The notes: generated from the sequence alone by a model not told the origin. Positions 1 through 7,719 are shown, counted from the stretch's first letter. The stretch is 13,724 nt of DNA from Candidatus Woesearchaeota archaeon (GCA_027371725.1 DAHXMN010000010.1:1-13724); one strand, 5' to 3'. A program made the numbers and translations.

Positions 1-66
1 CAGTTCCATAACCTGCACGAGCGCCTCAAGGCGGGCGCAGTGCCTGAAGGCAAGAAGCGAGGTTGA
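1..66 (+). CDS. C-terminal tail of an unidentified upstream protein (5' truncated by the window)
   Basis: Frame 1 is open from the first base to a TGA at 64-66. It encodes a 21-residue tail, QFHNLHERLKAGAVPEGKKRG, that is hydrophilic and basic at the end. The stop lies 5 nt before the ATG of the first pilin-like gene, and the sequence GAGGTTGA spanning this stop can serve as that gene's ribosome binding site. This tight spacing suggests one operon. The fragment is too short to name. A pilus-assembly function could be guessed from the neighbours but nothing in the residues shows it. Confidence 0.5.
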   Translation, partial: QFHNLHERLKAGAVPEGKKRG

Positions 67-71
67 GACTC

Positions 72-560
72 ATGGCGAGAAATGGTCAAGCGGCACTCGA
101 GTTCCTGACGACATACGGCTGGGCGTTCCTGGTCATCATCGTGATGATCGGCGCGCTCGCCTACTTCGGCATCCTCAACCCGAGCAGGTTCCTCCCGGAC
201 CGGTGCACCTTCCCGACCGAGGTGCCGTGCCGCGACTCGCAGATAACGATGGACGGCGCGGGGAATGTCAACGTCTCCTTCGTCTTGGCGGACAACCTCG
301 GCAACTCGATCCACATCGGAGCGTTCAACGCCACGTTCGTGGACGACAACACGCCGTCCAACGCCTGCACTTCCGACAAGACCGACGTCGACGCCAGCCA
401 GACCGTGACGATCAGCTGCGTGTTCCCGAACACCATCAGTTCACGGGTGAGCAAGGGGTCAAAGGCGAAGTTCTCCGTCACCGGCGTCTACAACGTGACG
501 AGCGGCGTCTTCCAGAAGACCGTCGACGGCGACGTCTACGGCACCGTCCAGTCGTCGTAG
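72..560 (+). CDS. Pilin-like protein with class III signal peptide (paralogue 1)
   Basis: A 162-aa exported protein. The N-terminus MARNGQAALEFLTTYGWAF has the archaeal class III signal peptide layout (Pfam DUF361/PF04021 type): a short basic leader, Gly-Gln at the cleavage point (G5/Q6), Glu at +5, then about 20 hydrophobic residues ending near GALAYFGILNP. Such proteins are processed by a prepilin peptidase and packed by the hydrophobic helix into type IV pilus-like filaments. The rest is a beta-rich, Thr/Val/Asn-rich domain with four Cys, two of them directly after the helix (RCTFPTEVPCRDS). I chose ATG at 72 over the in-frame TTG at 63 because GAGGTTGA sits just upstream and because class III leaders are short. 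The next gene is a clear paralogue 13 nt downstream, so the two are probably co-transcribed. Confidence 0.88.
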   Translation: MARNGQAALEFLTTYGWAFLVIIVMIGALAYFGILNPSRFLPDRCTFPTEVPCRDSQITMDGAGNVNVSFVLADNLGNSIHIGAFNATFVDDNTPSNACTSDKTDVDASQTVTISCVFPNTISSRVSKGSKAKFSVTGVYNVTSGVFQKTVDGDVYGTVQSS

Positions 561-573
561 ACCGGTGAGCCCG

Positions 574-1044
574 ATGGCGCACCGGAACGGACAGGCGGCG
601 CTGGAGTACATCGTCACGTACGGCTGGGCCTTCATCCTCATCCTCGTCGCGTTCGGCGCCCTCGCGTACTTCGGCGTCCTGAGCCCGAACCGGTGGCTGC
701 CGGACAAGTGCGACCTCGGCGCCCAGCTCGAATGCCAGGACTACCAGGTCGTCGCCGGTCCACCTTCGACCGTCTCCCTCTATGTCCGGAACAGCTTCGG
801 CAAGGACATCCTCATCACCAACGCGACGACCGTCCTCGACAACGGGACCGAGGCGGGCTCGCTCGAGACGATCACTCAGATCCCGGCGGGCAACGTGACG
901 AGCATCACGATCGGGGATCTCGACTCCCTGGGCATCGTCAAGGGCCAGAAGCGGCAATTCATCATCCGCGTCCAGTTCTCGAAGGATGCCGTTGGCAGCC
1001 CGACCCACTGGCTCTCCGGCACCCTCTTCGCGACCGCGCAGTAG
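574..1044 (+). CDS. Pilin-like protein with class III signal peptide (paralogue 2)
   Basis: A 156-aa protein homologous to its upstream neighbour. The N-terminus MAHRNGQAALEYIVTYGWAF carries the class III signal with predicted cleavage at G6/Q7, Glu at +5 and a hydrophobic stretch ending GALAYFGVLSPNRWLPDKC. The helix exit resembles paralogue 1 (PSRFLPDRC versus PNRWLPDKC), and both have a second Cys 7-9 residues later followed by an acidic residue. The outer domain is again rich in Thr, Val and Asn but has diverged strongly. GTG at 565 is in frame, but GGTGA at 564-568 is well placed as a ribosome site for ATG 574. It is probably a second filament subunit, in a major/minor pilin pair made by tandem duplication. 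Which one is major cannot be told from sequence. Confidence 0.88.
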   Translation: MAHRNGQAALEYIVTYGWAFILILVAFGALAYFGVLSPNRWLPDKCDLGAQLECQDYQVVAGPPSTVSLYVRNSFGKDILITNATTVLDNGTEAGSLETITQIPAGNVTSITIGDLDSLGIVKGQKRQFIIRVQFSKDAVGSPTHWLSGTLFATAQ

Positions 1045-1130
1045 CCTCGTCCTTCGCGTCGTCCCGTTCTTCTCTTCCCTCGCCCCGTTGAAAGTGGAGG
1101 TCACCGTCCTCAGTCGCTGATGCTCCTGAT

Positions 1131-1254
1131 CCTCCGCTTCTTCGAACCGGAGTCTCAGGTCGAACCTCCTTCCGGGCGAGAAGCGGGCGCGTCGCGGGGG
1201 GACGCCCCATCCGGGGACGCAGCGCCTACGAGGGAAGAAGCGGGAGGTTCGAAG
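1131..1254 (+). repeat. Structured intergenic element 1 (dispersed family)
   Basis: This lies between pilin paralogue 2 and the next promoter, in a 294-nt stretch without a gene. A right arm at 1234-1254 can pair with two different left arms. The 13 bases at 1131-1143 pair with 1234-1247 leaving one bulged G. Alternatively TCGAACCTCC at 1160-1169 pairs perfectly with GGAGGTTCGA at 1243-1252. Inside are GGCGC 1186-1190 / GCGCC 1222-1226, GCGTC 1189-1193 / GACGC 1216-1220 and the hairpin CCCC-atcc-GGGG at 1205-1216. The core (1195-1232) matches the minus strand of element 2 over about 40 nt with only a few differences. Function unknown. Confidence 0.6.
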
Positions 1255-1302
1255 ACGGCGACCCGAGCGAAAGCGAGATTTTCAACGCAGCCGCCCGAGC
1301 GG

Positions 1303-1315
1303 AAAAATTTAAATA
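1303..1315 (+). promoter_or_regulatory. Archaeal TATA box for the 1339-5798 operon
   Basis: AAAAATTTAAATA is an AT-only island in very GC-rich surroundings. It is centred about 29 nt before the ATG at 1339, so a transcription start about 25 nt downstream would fall almost on the start codon. No good Shine-Dalgarno sequence precedes that ATG. Together this points to a leaderless transcript. Confidence 0.7.
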
Positions 1316-1338
1316 CTCTCCTCGTCGGGAACGGCCTC

Positions 1339-2121
1339 ATGGGTGGGCAGAAAGGACAGGTGGCGCTCTACGTCATGATAGGGCTCGTCGTCCTCATCAT
1401 CGTCGTCCTTGCCTTCTACCTCGTCAGCCTCAAGAAGACGGAGACGCAGACGAGCGGCAGCCAGCAAGCGCTCCTCCAGAACGACCCGCAGCTCGCCGCC
1501 GAGATCCAGCGCATGCAGCAACGCGTCGACGACTGCCTCGGACAGAAAGCGGCGGACGCGCTGCAGGAGTATCAGGACGCGGCCATCCCGGTCACGACGC
1601 AGGCGGACGCGGAACAGATGCTCGCGGACGATATCGCGGCGAAGTTCCCGGGCTGCTTCTACCAGTTCAACACGGAAGGGAAGCTCCAGATCACCGACGA
1701 CGGCGCGCCGAGCGTCACCGCGACGCTCTCCGACGACAAGCTGCTCGTCACCGCCACCTACGTCGCGCAAGGGACCTACAACGGGAAGACCTATATGCTG
1801 AAGGACTACACCGGCAGCGCGCCGAGCAGCCTCAAGCCGATGATCGACCGTGCGCTCAGCATCAAGCAGGCGCTCAGCGGCGCGACGGCCGGCGGGACGT
1901 TCACCCCTGACAGCAGGTTCATCGACCCGACGGACTGCACCGTCGACCTCTACGCGTACGAAGACCAAGGCATCTACTCGGACCTCAACATTAACGATGA
2001 CGGGACGATGACCGCGTACTTCTACGACTACAACGACTACCTGCAAGGGCTGACGGACACGCCGCCGAAACCGATCGTCGTCGACCTGCCGCCCTGCACG
2101 CCGACAGCGGAGGCGCCCTGA
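1339..2121 (+). CDS. Membrane-anchored extracytoplasmic protein, partner of the large secreted protein
   Basis: A 260-aa protein starting MGGQKGQVALYVMIGLVVLI, followed by a single hydrophobic helix to about residue 29 and a KK stop-transfer. The KGQVxLYVMIG form is typical of DPANN surface proteins (often RGQVTxFxxIG) and resembles a pilin-like signal, though without Glu at +5. The helix may therefore be a cleaved class III-type leader or a plain anchor. The remainder is extracytoplasmic: a Gln/Ala-rich, probably helical stretch (about residues 35-90) and then a mixed domain rich in Asp, Tyr and Thr with four Cys. An upstream in-frame ATG at 1120 was rejected because it would place the TATA box inside the gene. 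The TGA overlaps the next ATG by one base (TGATG), so translation of the two is coupled. I cannot assign a named family. Confidence 0.8.
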   Translation: MGGQKGQVALYVMIGLVVLIIVVLAFYLVSLKKTETQTSGSQQALLQNDPQLAAEIQRMQQRVDDCLGQKAADALQEYQDAAIPVTTQADAEQMLADDIAAKFPGCFYQFNTEGKLQITDDGAPSVTATLSDDKLLVTATYVAQGTYNGKTYMLKDYTGSAPSSLKPMIDRALSIKQALSGATAGGTFTPDSRFIDPTDCTVDLYAYEDQGIYSDLNINDDGTMTAYFYDYNDYLQGLTDTPPKPIVVDLPPCTPTAEAP

Positions 2122-5100
2122 TGCGCAAGCTCGCGCTCCTCCTCCTGGCGCTCCTCGTCGTCCCGCTGGCGACCGCCACGCTGGGAGGGAAAGACTATCC
2201 GAGACCGGACCTCGTGTTCACGGTCGATGGCGGGACGAGCACGTCCCCCGGGACGATGACCGTTGTCGCCGACCAGATTCCGGACGGAGACGTCAAAAAC
2301 GTCCGGTCAATCGCTCAGGACGCCTATGCGAAAGGGGCGGAGTTCCTCTTCCAGACCTGCTACCGGCAAGGGGTCCTCGAGGTCACCTACAAGGACACGG
2401 CAAAGGGGGTGAAGACGTTCCTTGTCCTCTACTGCCCGAGCAACGACAAGATCCGGCTCTCTCCGACCACGGGACCGAGCTATCAGGTGCTCCACCGGGA
2501 CGTACAGTATGACTACGGTTACACGTCGATTGCGTCACCGGCCGCCGGAACGCCGACCGCGCCAGGCACCACCGCCTCGACGACCACTAACCCGGACGCG
2601 CTCCTCCTCGGCATGTTCGAGTACTACCTGAACGCGGGAAACACGAGCGTCCAGACGATAGAGATGAAGAGCAACGAGGCGCTGTTGCTCCCTCCACAGA
2701 CCGACCCCGTCAGCGGGGCAATCACCTCGTTCCAAGCGGGCTTTGTCCTAAGTGGTAGAGGAACGACGAGATACAACATCACGAGTGCAGGACCAGACGG
2801 TATCTTCATCCAGAACACCGTGACGCGCACGACGACGGTCGTCATGCCCGAGGCCGAAGCGCCGCTCGCGACGATCGCTCCGACATACACTTTCCAGTCC
2901 AACTCAGGCGCTTCGAGCTATCAACTCAACCCACGAACGACCGCACTTCTCTACACATGGGACACATTAGAACTCGTCAACGATCAAGGAGAACCGATGA
3001 CGACGAGCACAAAAACGCCGGGCGCGGACATCTGCGACAAGAAGTTTGATCCCGCTGACCTTTATCTGAAGGTGGACTGCGGGGCATTCGATAACTCTGC
3101 TTGCGACAGCAACACACGGATGAAAGTGGCGACCGTCTCCCCAGCAACAGGAACGGATGGGTCAGAGTATTACACCGTCGGGTACCTCAACCCAGACAAT
3201 GCGCAGCAGTTCATCAACGTCTACTGCAACGCGCCGACATCCACACAGCAAGGAGGAGCGCCCGCCACCTCTACGGGAACGCCGCCAGCCACCTTAAGCG
3301 CGTCGCCGCAATGCAACTCAGTGAGCACACTCACGCTTCCGAAAACTTCACCGACCTGCACAGCAGGGAGTCAATGCAAAATCACCTTCGACGTAAAGAA
3401 GAAAAATGAATCGAATCCTCCGCCCGATTACTGTCTCATCGGATTCATCCAGTCCGGCAACCTGCTGAAAGACAGAAAAGGGAAGGCGATGAGGTGGATA
3501 TATCCGTGCAGCCAACTCTCAAACAAGCAGATTACAGTAATTCTTCCCGGAGATGCACAGAACCCGAAGGTTTACCTCTTCCCCATCCAGAACAACGCAG
3601 TGACGACGTATCTCAATGAACACCCGTCAATCAAAGAAACGTTTGAGAGAGACACCAAGGGCGATGACGGTTATCAAACGCCGGACATGCTTCTGGACCG
3701 TTCAGGCACGCCCCGGGACCAATGCACCACCGGGAACGGCGGCAATTCAACAATCATAACCACCCATGCAGCGGCACCGCCCGGTGGAAAACCGTCGCAG
3801 GCCGTGCAAACAGCGTTGTTGGGCATGAACCCCATCAACGTCGACTTCACCAAGTTCACCGACAACGTCTTCCAGATCAACGATACGAAGGGCGATCCAT
3901 CGGGTTTCGTGCTGGATAACCTCACAGCAGAGATAGCGGCGCTTCCTCCCGGCATGTCAGGGTACCTTAGCGATTATTTCTCTAAGCAATTCACTCTTCT
4001 CAACAACTATCCAGTATCGGAAACGAAGAACTGGGCGTATGCAAACACAAGCCCATCTTCATCGCCGATAAATATACTCAACCAAGTAAAGAAATTCGAC
4101 GTCTATTGCCTCCGCAGGAACATAACGGCAGACAATACGCCCTACAATAGTTCGCTCGGCACGTGCGGCGCGTACGTCTTCTTCCCGCAGGGAAAGACGG
4201 GGACGATCACGATTTATACGAAACCGAGCGTCAACCCGAACAAGGAGACCGTCCTCTCCCTCTCGGTGACTGGCGCCAGCCGCATCATGACGCAGCACCT
4301 CAATTACAACGAGAAACCCGACACGCTCCAATATGGATTCTGGACGACGACGATTCCCGGGAATGGAGAATCGGTCACGATCTCTCTCGGATATCCGACA
4401 ATCCCAACAGGAGGAGCTCCAGTAGGCACTGACCTCTCGCATCCCGTCTATGACTGCGCCGCCGGCAACATCAGCGAGCTGAGCGCGGACTTCCGCGAGA
4501 GCCAGGACTCGGCCATCAGCAGCAAGCTCCAGCCGACGCGCGCATTCATCTCTTCGAACAAGGACTTCGCCTACTGCAGCGCAGCGGGAGAGATCAACGA
4601 ACTGTTCCCCGGCATGACCCAGGCATACGTCGACGGGACGAGCTTCGTCTCGAACACGACGCTGACAGTCAACATCATTGAGTCGCAGTTCCAGAACAAC
4701 AACATAAGAGAATTGTCCACCAATTATCCGTTTAGTATCCAGGGCAAGAATGTAGACGGAACGACAAAACAGATATTCCGTGCGACAGACGTCGCATCCA
4801 ATATCATTCATGACGAGACATTCGCGTCTCAGATCACACTCGAACGACCAAACGGCGCGTTCTCCCAAGAGTACACCACGTCATATAACAAAGATGAGAA
4901 CAAGTTCTCAGTAAAGTATAATCAATCAAAGTTCAATCAATTAAAGTGGACTGTTAGGCTTCAGACAAAAGCCAACAAGTTTGTTCCTGGAACATTCGAC
5001 GCGGCGTACCCGGACGGCGATTTAAGACTCACATTCGCTCCAGAAATTAGCCAAACGGGAACGGCCATAGTAAGCAGCTATTTAGGCACCTATCGTCGCG

Positions 5101-5798
5101 TGAACATTATTACCCGACCAACAACAGCAAGCCCAACTACAACCGCCACACAACCAGCCCAACAAGCAACAGGCCGTGTTGTCGCACTCACCGGCTTCGC
5201 GGTCCAGAGCCAGACGGCGGCGAACGGCGTGACGACGCTGTTCGAGAGCGACAAGCCGGATCTGTCGCCGGGACGGGTCATGGCAAAAGCATCGCAGAAC
5301 AGACAAGAAGCTCTTGACAAGATACTCCGACAACCGCTCGTGTTCGCAGAATACGTCACGGACAAGACTCCGGACGATCTCAACCTCTCGACGCTGTTCG
5401 GCGAACCCGTGAACATCATGGCCAAGACGCAAGCAACGCTCACCTGGAAGAAAGACGTCGACGAGCTCGGAACAGCAACCTATGGCAACACGCTCTGGGA
5501 CCTCGTAGAGATAGTCTATGACGGACAGCTGCCCAACAACCAGAACCACTATATTCTCGTCATGAAGCCCGCAGGTCCAGTGCCGAGCACGACGGCGCCT
5601 TCGGGAAGCGCCCCTCCCGCGCAACAGCCAGCCGTCCCCTCTCAAGCGCCAGAGGACAAGTACTGCGCGATCAACATCCAAGGGGATTGCTACAGCCTGA
5701 ACGTCATGGGGTGCGGCGATTGCGGCACGAAGCCGGTGCAGGTCAAGGATACCAGCGGCAAGATAATCCAGGCGTGCCGCTGCCAGTTGACAATCTAA
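2121..5798 (+). CDS. Large Cys-rich secreted surface protein, 1225 aa
   Basis: The N-terminus MRKLALLLLALLVVPLATAT is a classic Sec signal peptide (Lys-rich start, Leu-rich core, likely cleavage near ATA/TLG). No second hydrophobic segment is visible, so the protein is secreted or held by partners. Low-complexity Thr/Pro/Ser/Ala linkers at about residues 137-157, 371-397, 1000-1018 and 1151-1178 divide it into domains. There are about 22 Cys, including a C-terminal cluster (about 1183-1220, with GCGDCG and ACRCQLTI), and many N-x-S/T sequons. Sections at about residues 80-110 and 330-372 share a C-x(n)-beta-strand-YC pattern that may be a repeated domain. The start overlaps the stop of the preceding gene. 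Base composition falls to much higher A+T at about 2900-4150 and 4680-5160. Likely an adhesin or envelope protein; no family recognised. Confidence 0.8.
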   Translation: MRKLALLLLALLVVPLATATLGGKDYPRPDLVFTVDGGTSTSPGTMTVVADQIPDGDVKNVRSIAQDAYAKGAEFLFQTCYRQGVLEVTYKDTAKGVKTFLVLYCPSNDKIRLSPTTGPSYQVLHRDVQYDYGYTSIASPAAGTPTAPGTTASTTTNPDALLLGMFEYYLNAGNTSVQTIEMKSNEALLLPPQTDPVSGAITSFQAGFVLSGRGTTRYNITSAGPDGIFIQNTVTRTTTVVMPEAEAPLATIAPTYTFQSNSGASSYQLNPRTTALLYTWDTLELVNDQGEPMTTSTKTPGADICDKKFDPADLYLKVDCGAFDNSACDSNTRMKVATVSPATGTDGSEYYTVGYLNPDNAQQFINVYCNAPTSTQQGGAPATSTGTPPATLSASPQCNSVSTLTLPKTSPTCTAGSQCKITFDVKKKNESNPPPDYCLIGFIQSGNLLKDRKGKAMRWIYPCSQLSNKQITVILPGDAQNPKVYLFPIQNNAVTTYLNEHPSIKETFERDTKGDDGYQTPDMLLDRSGTPRDQCTTGNGGNSTIITTHAAAPPGGKPSQAVQTALLGMNPINVDFTKFTDNVFQINDTKGDPSGFVLDNLTAEIAALPPGMSGYLSDYFSKQFTLLNNYPVSETKNWAYANTSPSSSPINILNQVKKFDVYCLRRNITADNTPYNSSLGTCGAYVFFPQGKTGTITIYTKPSVNPNKETVLSLSVTGASRIMTQHLNYNEKPDTLQYGFWTTTIPGNGESVTISLGYPTIPTGGAPVGTDLSHPVYDCAAGNISELSADFRESQDSAISSKLQPTRAFISSNKDFAYCSAAGEINELFPGMTQAYVDGTSFVSNTTLTVNIIESQFQNNNIRELSTNYPFSIQGKNVDGTTKQIFRATDVASNIIHDETFASQITLERPNGAFSQEYTTSYNKDENKFSVKYNQSKFNQLKWTVRLQTKANKFVPGTFDAAYPDGDLRLTFAPEISQTGTAIVSSYLGTYRRVNIITRPTTASPTTTATQPAQQATGRVVALTGFAVQSQTAANGVTTLFESDKPDLSPGRVMAKASQNRQEALDKILRQPLVFAEYVTDKTPDDLNLSTLFGEPVNIMAKTQATLTWKKDVDELGTATYGNTLWDLVEIVYDGQLPNNQNHYILVMKPAGPVPSTTAPSGSAPPAQQPAVPSQAPEDKYCAINIQGDCYSLNVMGCGDCGTKPVQVKDTSGKIIQACRCQLTI

Positions 5799-6193
5799 GG
5801 TCTTTCTATGAACTTGTCCAGCAATCCTTGAGAGACATAGCCGGAAGATTGCCGGTCGACCGTGCCGTCCTCCGCGCAGAGATGAGCAGGGACGGCAGTA
5901 AGGTCAAAGCCATACTCGCTCGCCAGGCGCTTCGCGGCGCGAACCTCTTCGGGCGTACGGAGATCTTCATCATAGAAACTCACGTCAGTGCGGCCTTTCT
6001 TCCGCTCGAGTATATCCGCTGAGAAATCCTTGCAGAGGCCGCAGCCGTCCTGGGAGAACTGGACGATGACCCTGCGATTCGACGAGAGCTCTCTTTGCAC
6101 CCGATACTCCAAGCTCTGACGGCCGGAGTCAAGCATGCTGGGTGCAGCGGCGCCGATAATACCGAACGCGAGGATGCGCAGATAGTGCCCCAT
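5795..6193 (-). CDS. Exported thioredoxin-fold protein with CGLC motif
   Basis: A 132-aa protein. Residues 1-20 are hydrophobic with little charge (HYLRILAFGIIGAAAPSM), fitting a signal peptide or anchor. From about residue 38 the thioredoxin fold can be followed: a strand (RVIVQFSQDG), the redox motif C51-G-L-C54 at the start of a helix, a second strand (VSFYDED), a helix, and then the loop TAVPAHLC with the expected cis-proline P102. A further Cys, C106, follows it, and EDGTVD then resembles the family's usual turn. It is probably a disulfide-active or thiol-reducing protein outside the cytoplasm. It is convergent with the 1225-aa protein and overlaps its stop by a few bases. That neighbour has about 22 Cys and is an obvious candidate substrate, which is inference. 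It is shorter than DsbA and closer to single-domain thioredoxins. Confidence 0.78.
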   Translation of the reverse strand: MGHYLRILAFGIIGAAAPSMLDSGRQSLEYRVQRELSSNRRVIVQFSQDGCGLCKDFSADILERKKGRTDVSFYDEDLRTPEEVRAAKRLASEYGFDLTAVPAHLCAEDGTVDRQSSGYVSQGLLDKFIERP

Positions 6194-6216
6194 ATCCGTC
6201 GGGGAATGTCAAGTTA

Positions 6217-6228
6217 ATTTATAAATAT
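6217..6228 (-). promoter_or_regulatory. TATA box for the thioredoxin-fold gene
   Basis: On the minus strand the sequence reads ATATTTATAAAT, inside a strongly AT-rich patch (6211-6256) that contrasts with the flanking coding DNA. Its centre is about 29 nt before the ATG at 6193, so transcription would start at or just before the start codon (leaderless). Confidence 0.65.
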
Positions 6229-6293
6229 TCCTATTTTTACCACTATTAAGTAATCTATCTATTGCCGGGATGACGAAGAGCACGGAGAACAAC

Positions 6294-7499
6294 TCACAGC
6301 AGGAAGTACCCCGTCACCGGCAGCAATAAGCAGCCCATCGCGTGGACGCGCGCGGTCTTGACGGCGGCGGGGATCAGGCCGACGGCCGTCGACGTCGCGA
6401 GGATCAAGAGCCCGATCCAGCCGGAGAGGAACGGGGTCAGAAGGACTATGAAGAGGATGATCCCGAGCACCAGCGCCCGGTAATTGACGAGGGAGACGAG
6501 CCGGCAGAAGATCCGCGCGAACCACAGGGTCAGGATCAGCGCGAACCCGGCGGCGAGGACCGTGACGGCGAGGAAGACCAGGATGTGGCCGAGCGTGATG
6601 CCCGTCAGGAGCTGCTGCACGGCGATGATGCTCCCGTTCCGGGCCTTGTCGAGGACGAGCAATGCGGCGAGAGAGAGGACGAAGTTCACCGTGTTGATGC
6701 TGCCCTGCAAGAGCATGTAGCCATGGTCCCCGAGGTCCTTGAAGACCTGCAAGGAGAGCACGGCGGCCATGGAGGGCCCGACGCCAGGCAGCATCGCGGT
6801 CAAGAACCCGGAGACCTGGCCCGCGAAGAGCGCCCTGGCCGCGACCCGCGTCTTGACCTTCACCTCGGGAGAGAGCACCTGCGCCGGCATCCTGTTCGTC
6901 TCGTTCAGGCTGAAGAGGAGCGTCGCGACGCCGAAGAGCCCGGAGAGGAGCGGGAACAGGGGGTTCTTCAGCCCGGGGATGTTCAGGACGATGAGGCCGA
7001 GCGCCCCCGAGAGGAGGAAGACGAGCGCCGCCCACCAGCGGAGCCGGTCGCGCAGCACCATGTAGAGGATGATCGCGAGCAAGAGCCACCCCATGACCGC
7101 CTGGAAGAACGGATAGACGAGGCCGATGACGAGGACGAAGAAGGGGAAGAAGGCGACGCTCAGGACGACCGCGACGAGCGACCCGATGACGGAGAGCTTC
7201 ACCGCCATGAGCCCCCACCCCTTCAGCAGGTAGCGGTGGCCGGGCAGCACGCCCAGAGCGGTCGCGTCGTCCGGCGCGCCCAGGAATATCGACGGGATCG
7301 TGTCCAGGAAGGTGTGCGTCACGCTCATGCTGATGATGAAGCAGGCCAGTCCGAGCAGGGGGAAGTGCTCGAGCAGCGCGGGCGCCAACGCCACGACCAG
7401 GACCGAGACGAGGTTGATGTGCACGCCCGGCGTCAGGCCCGTCACGATGCCCGCGGCGATGCCGGCGAGGATGGCGATGAGGATGAGGAGGAAAGCCAT
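6294..7499 (-). CDS. TctA-family (archaeal COG1784-type) multi-pass membrane protein
   Basis: A 401-aa protein that is almost entirely hydrophobic helices, about ten to twelve membrane spans. The first loop GIVTGLTPGVHINL and the later MLPGVGPSMAAVLSL are the paired Gly/Pro signatures of the TctA/DUF112 family (PF01970). SIFLGAPDDATALGVLPGHR is another conserved stretch. In bacteria TctA is the large permease of the tripartite tricarboxylate transporter, with TctB and the binding protein TctC. The archaeal relatives are usually alone and their substrate is unknown. No TctB or TctC gene lies in this window, so I do not assign citrate transport. The ATG at 7499 has no clear Shine-Dalgarno sequence. 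A weak AGATTAAGC on the minus strand near 7521-7529 could be its TATA box, or it could be read from the T-rich block beyond structured element 2. Confidence 0.87.
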   Translation of the reverse strand: MAFLLILIAILAGIAAGIVTGLTPGVHINLVSVLVVALAPALLEHFPLLGLACFIISMSVTHTFLDTIPSIFLGAPDDATALGVLPGHRYLLKGWGLMAVKLSVIGSLVAVVLSVAFFPFFVLVIGLVYPFFQAVMGWLLLAIILYMVLRDRLRWWAALVFLLSGALGLIVLNIPGLKNPLFPLLSGLFGVATLLFSLNETNRMPAQVLSPEVKVKTRVAARALFAGQVSGFLTAMLPGVGPSMAAVLSLQVFKDLGDHGYMLLQGSINTVNFVLSLAALLVLDKARNGSIIAVQQLLTGITLGHILVFLAVTVLAAGFALILTLWFARIFCRLVSLVNYRALVLGIILFIVLLTPFLSGWIGLLILATSTAVGLIPAAVKTARVHAMGCLLLPVTGYFLL

Positions 7500-7576
7500 C
7501 CGGCCGCTGAACGCGGCGGGCTTAATCTCTGTTCTCCTACGTTCAACGGACCCTGTCCGGAAGACGGCTGTTTTTT

Positions 7577-7594
7577 CCGGAAACAGGTTTTCCG
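7577..7594. other. Hairpin CCGGAAA-loop-TTTCCGG
   Basis: A 7-bp stem with a short loop (reading ...CCGGAAACAGGTTTTCCGG...) directly abuts structured element 2. The plus strand has six T before it, so it does not have the stem-then-T layout of a terminator on either strand. It lies between the tctA-like start and element 2. Confidence 0.4.
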
Positions 7595-7719
7595 GTGCGG
7601 CGCAGGCTGCTCGGAGGACCGCGCCAGCCTCGTGCGGCGCTCCTCCCCGTAGGGGGCGACCCCCCGCTCGCGCTCAACTGTTTCCATCGCCGGCCTCGCC
7701 CTTTGGCCGGCGCCGCACC
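7594..7719 (-). repeat. Structured intergenic element 2 (dispersed family)
   Basis: Arms GGTGCGGCGC (7594-7603) and GCGCCGCACC (7710-7719) are perfectly complementary over 10 bp and enclose three hairpins: AGGCTG / CAGCCT near 7604-7630, the G/C core GGGGG-cga-CCCCC near 7652-7665, and CGCCGGCC / GGCCGGCG near 7688-7712. The arm sequence GTGCGGCGC occurs again at 7632-7640, so the right arm has two possible partners. The family core reads on the minus strand (7669 down to 7625) and is the closest relative of element 1. On that strand it lies between a T-rich tract (7727-7748) and the tctA-like gene, so it could be that gene's leader; equally it may be independent. Confidence 0.6.

Noticed and set aside
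1120..1338. Upstream extension of the 260-aa protein to an earlier ATG
   Set aside because: The added residues are low-complexity, the extension covers structured element 1 and the TATA box, and the hydrophobic signal would become internal.
4059..4868. 269-codon open frame on the minus strand
   Set aside because: It is antisense to the large secreted protein; no motif or credible start signal.
6294..7499. Complete tripartite tricarboxylate transporter locus
   Set aside because: Only the TctA-like part is present; no TctB-like or periplasmic TctC-like gene lies nearby, so substrate should not be inferred.
6342..7652. 436-codon open frame on the plus strand
   Set aside because: It runs antisense through the TctA-like gene and encodes Asp/Glu/Arg/Gln-rich low-complexity sequence, as expected from the complement of a GC-rich membrane protein gene.
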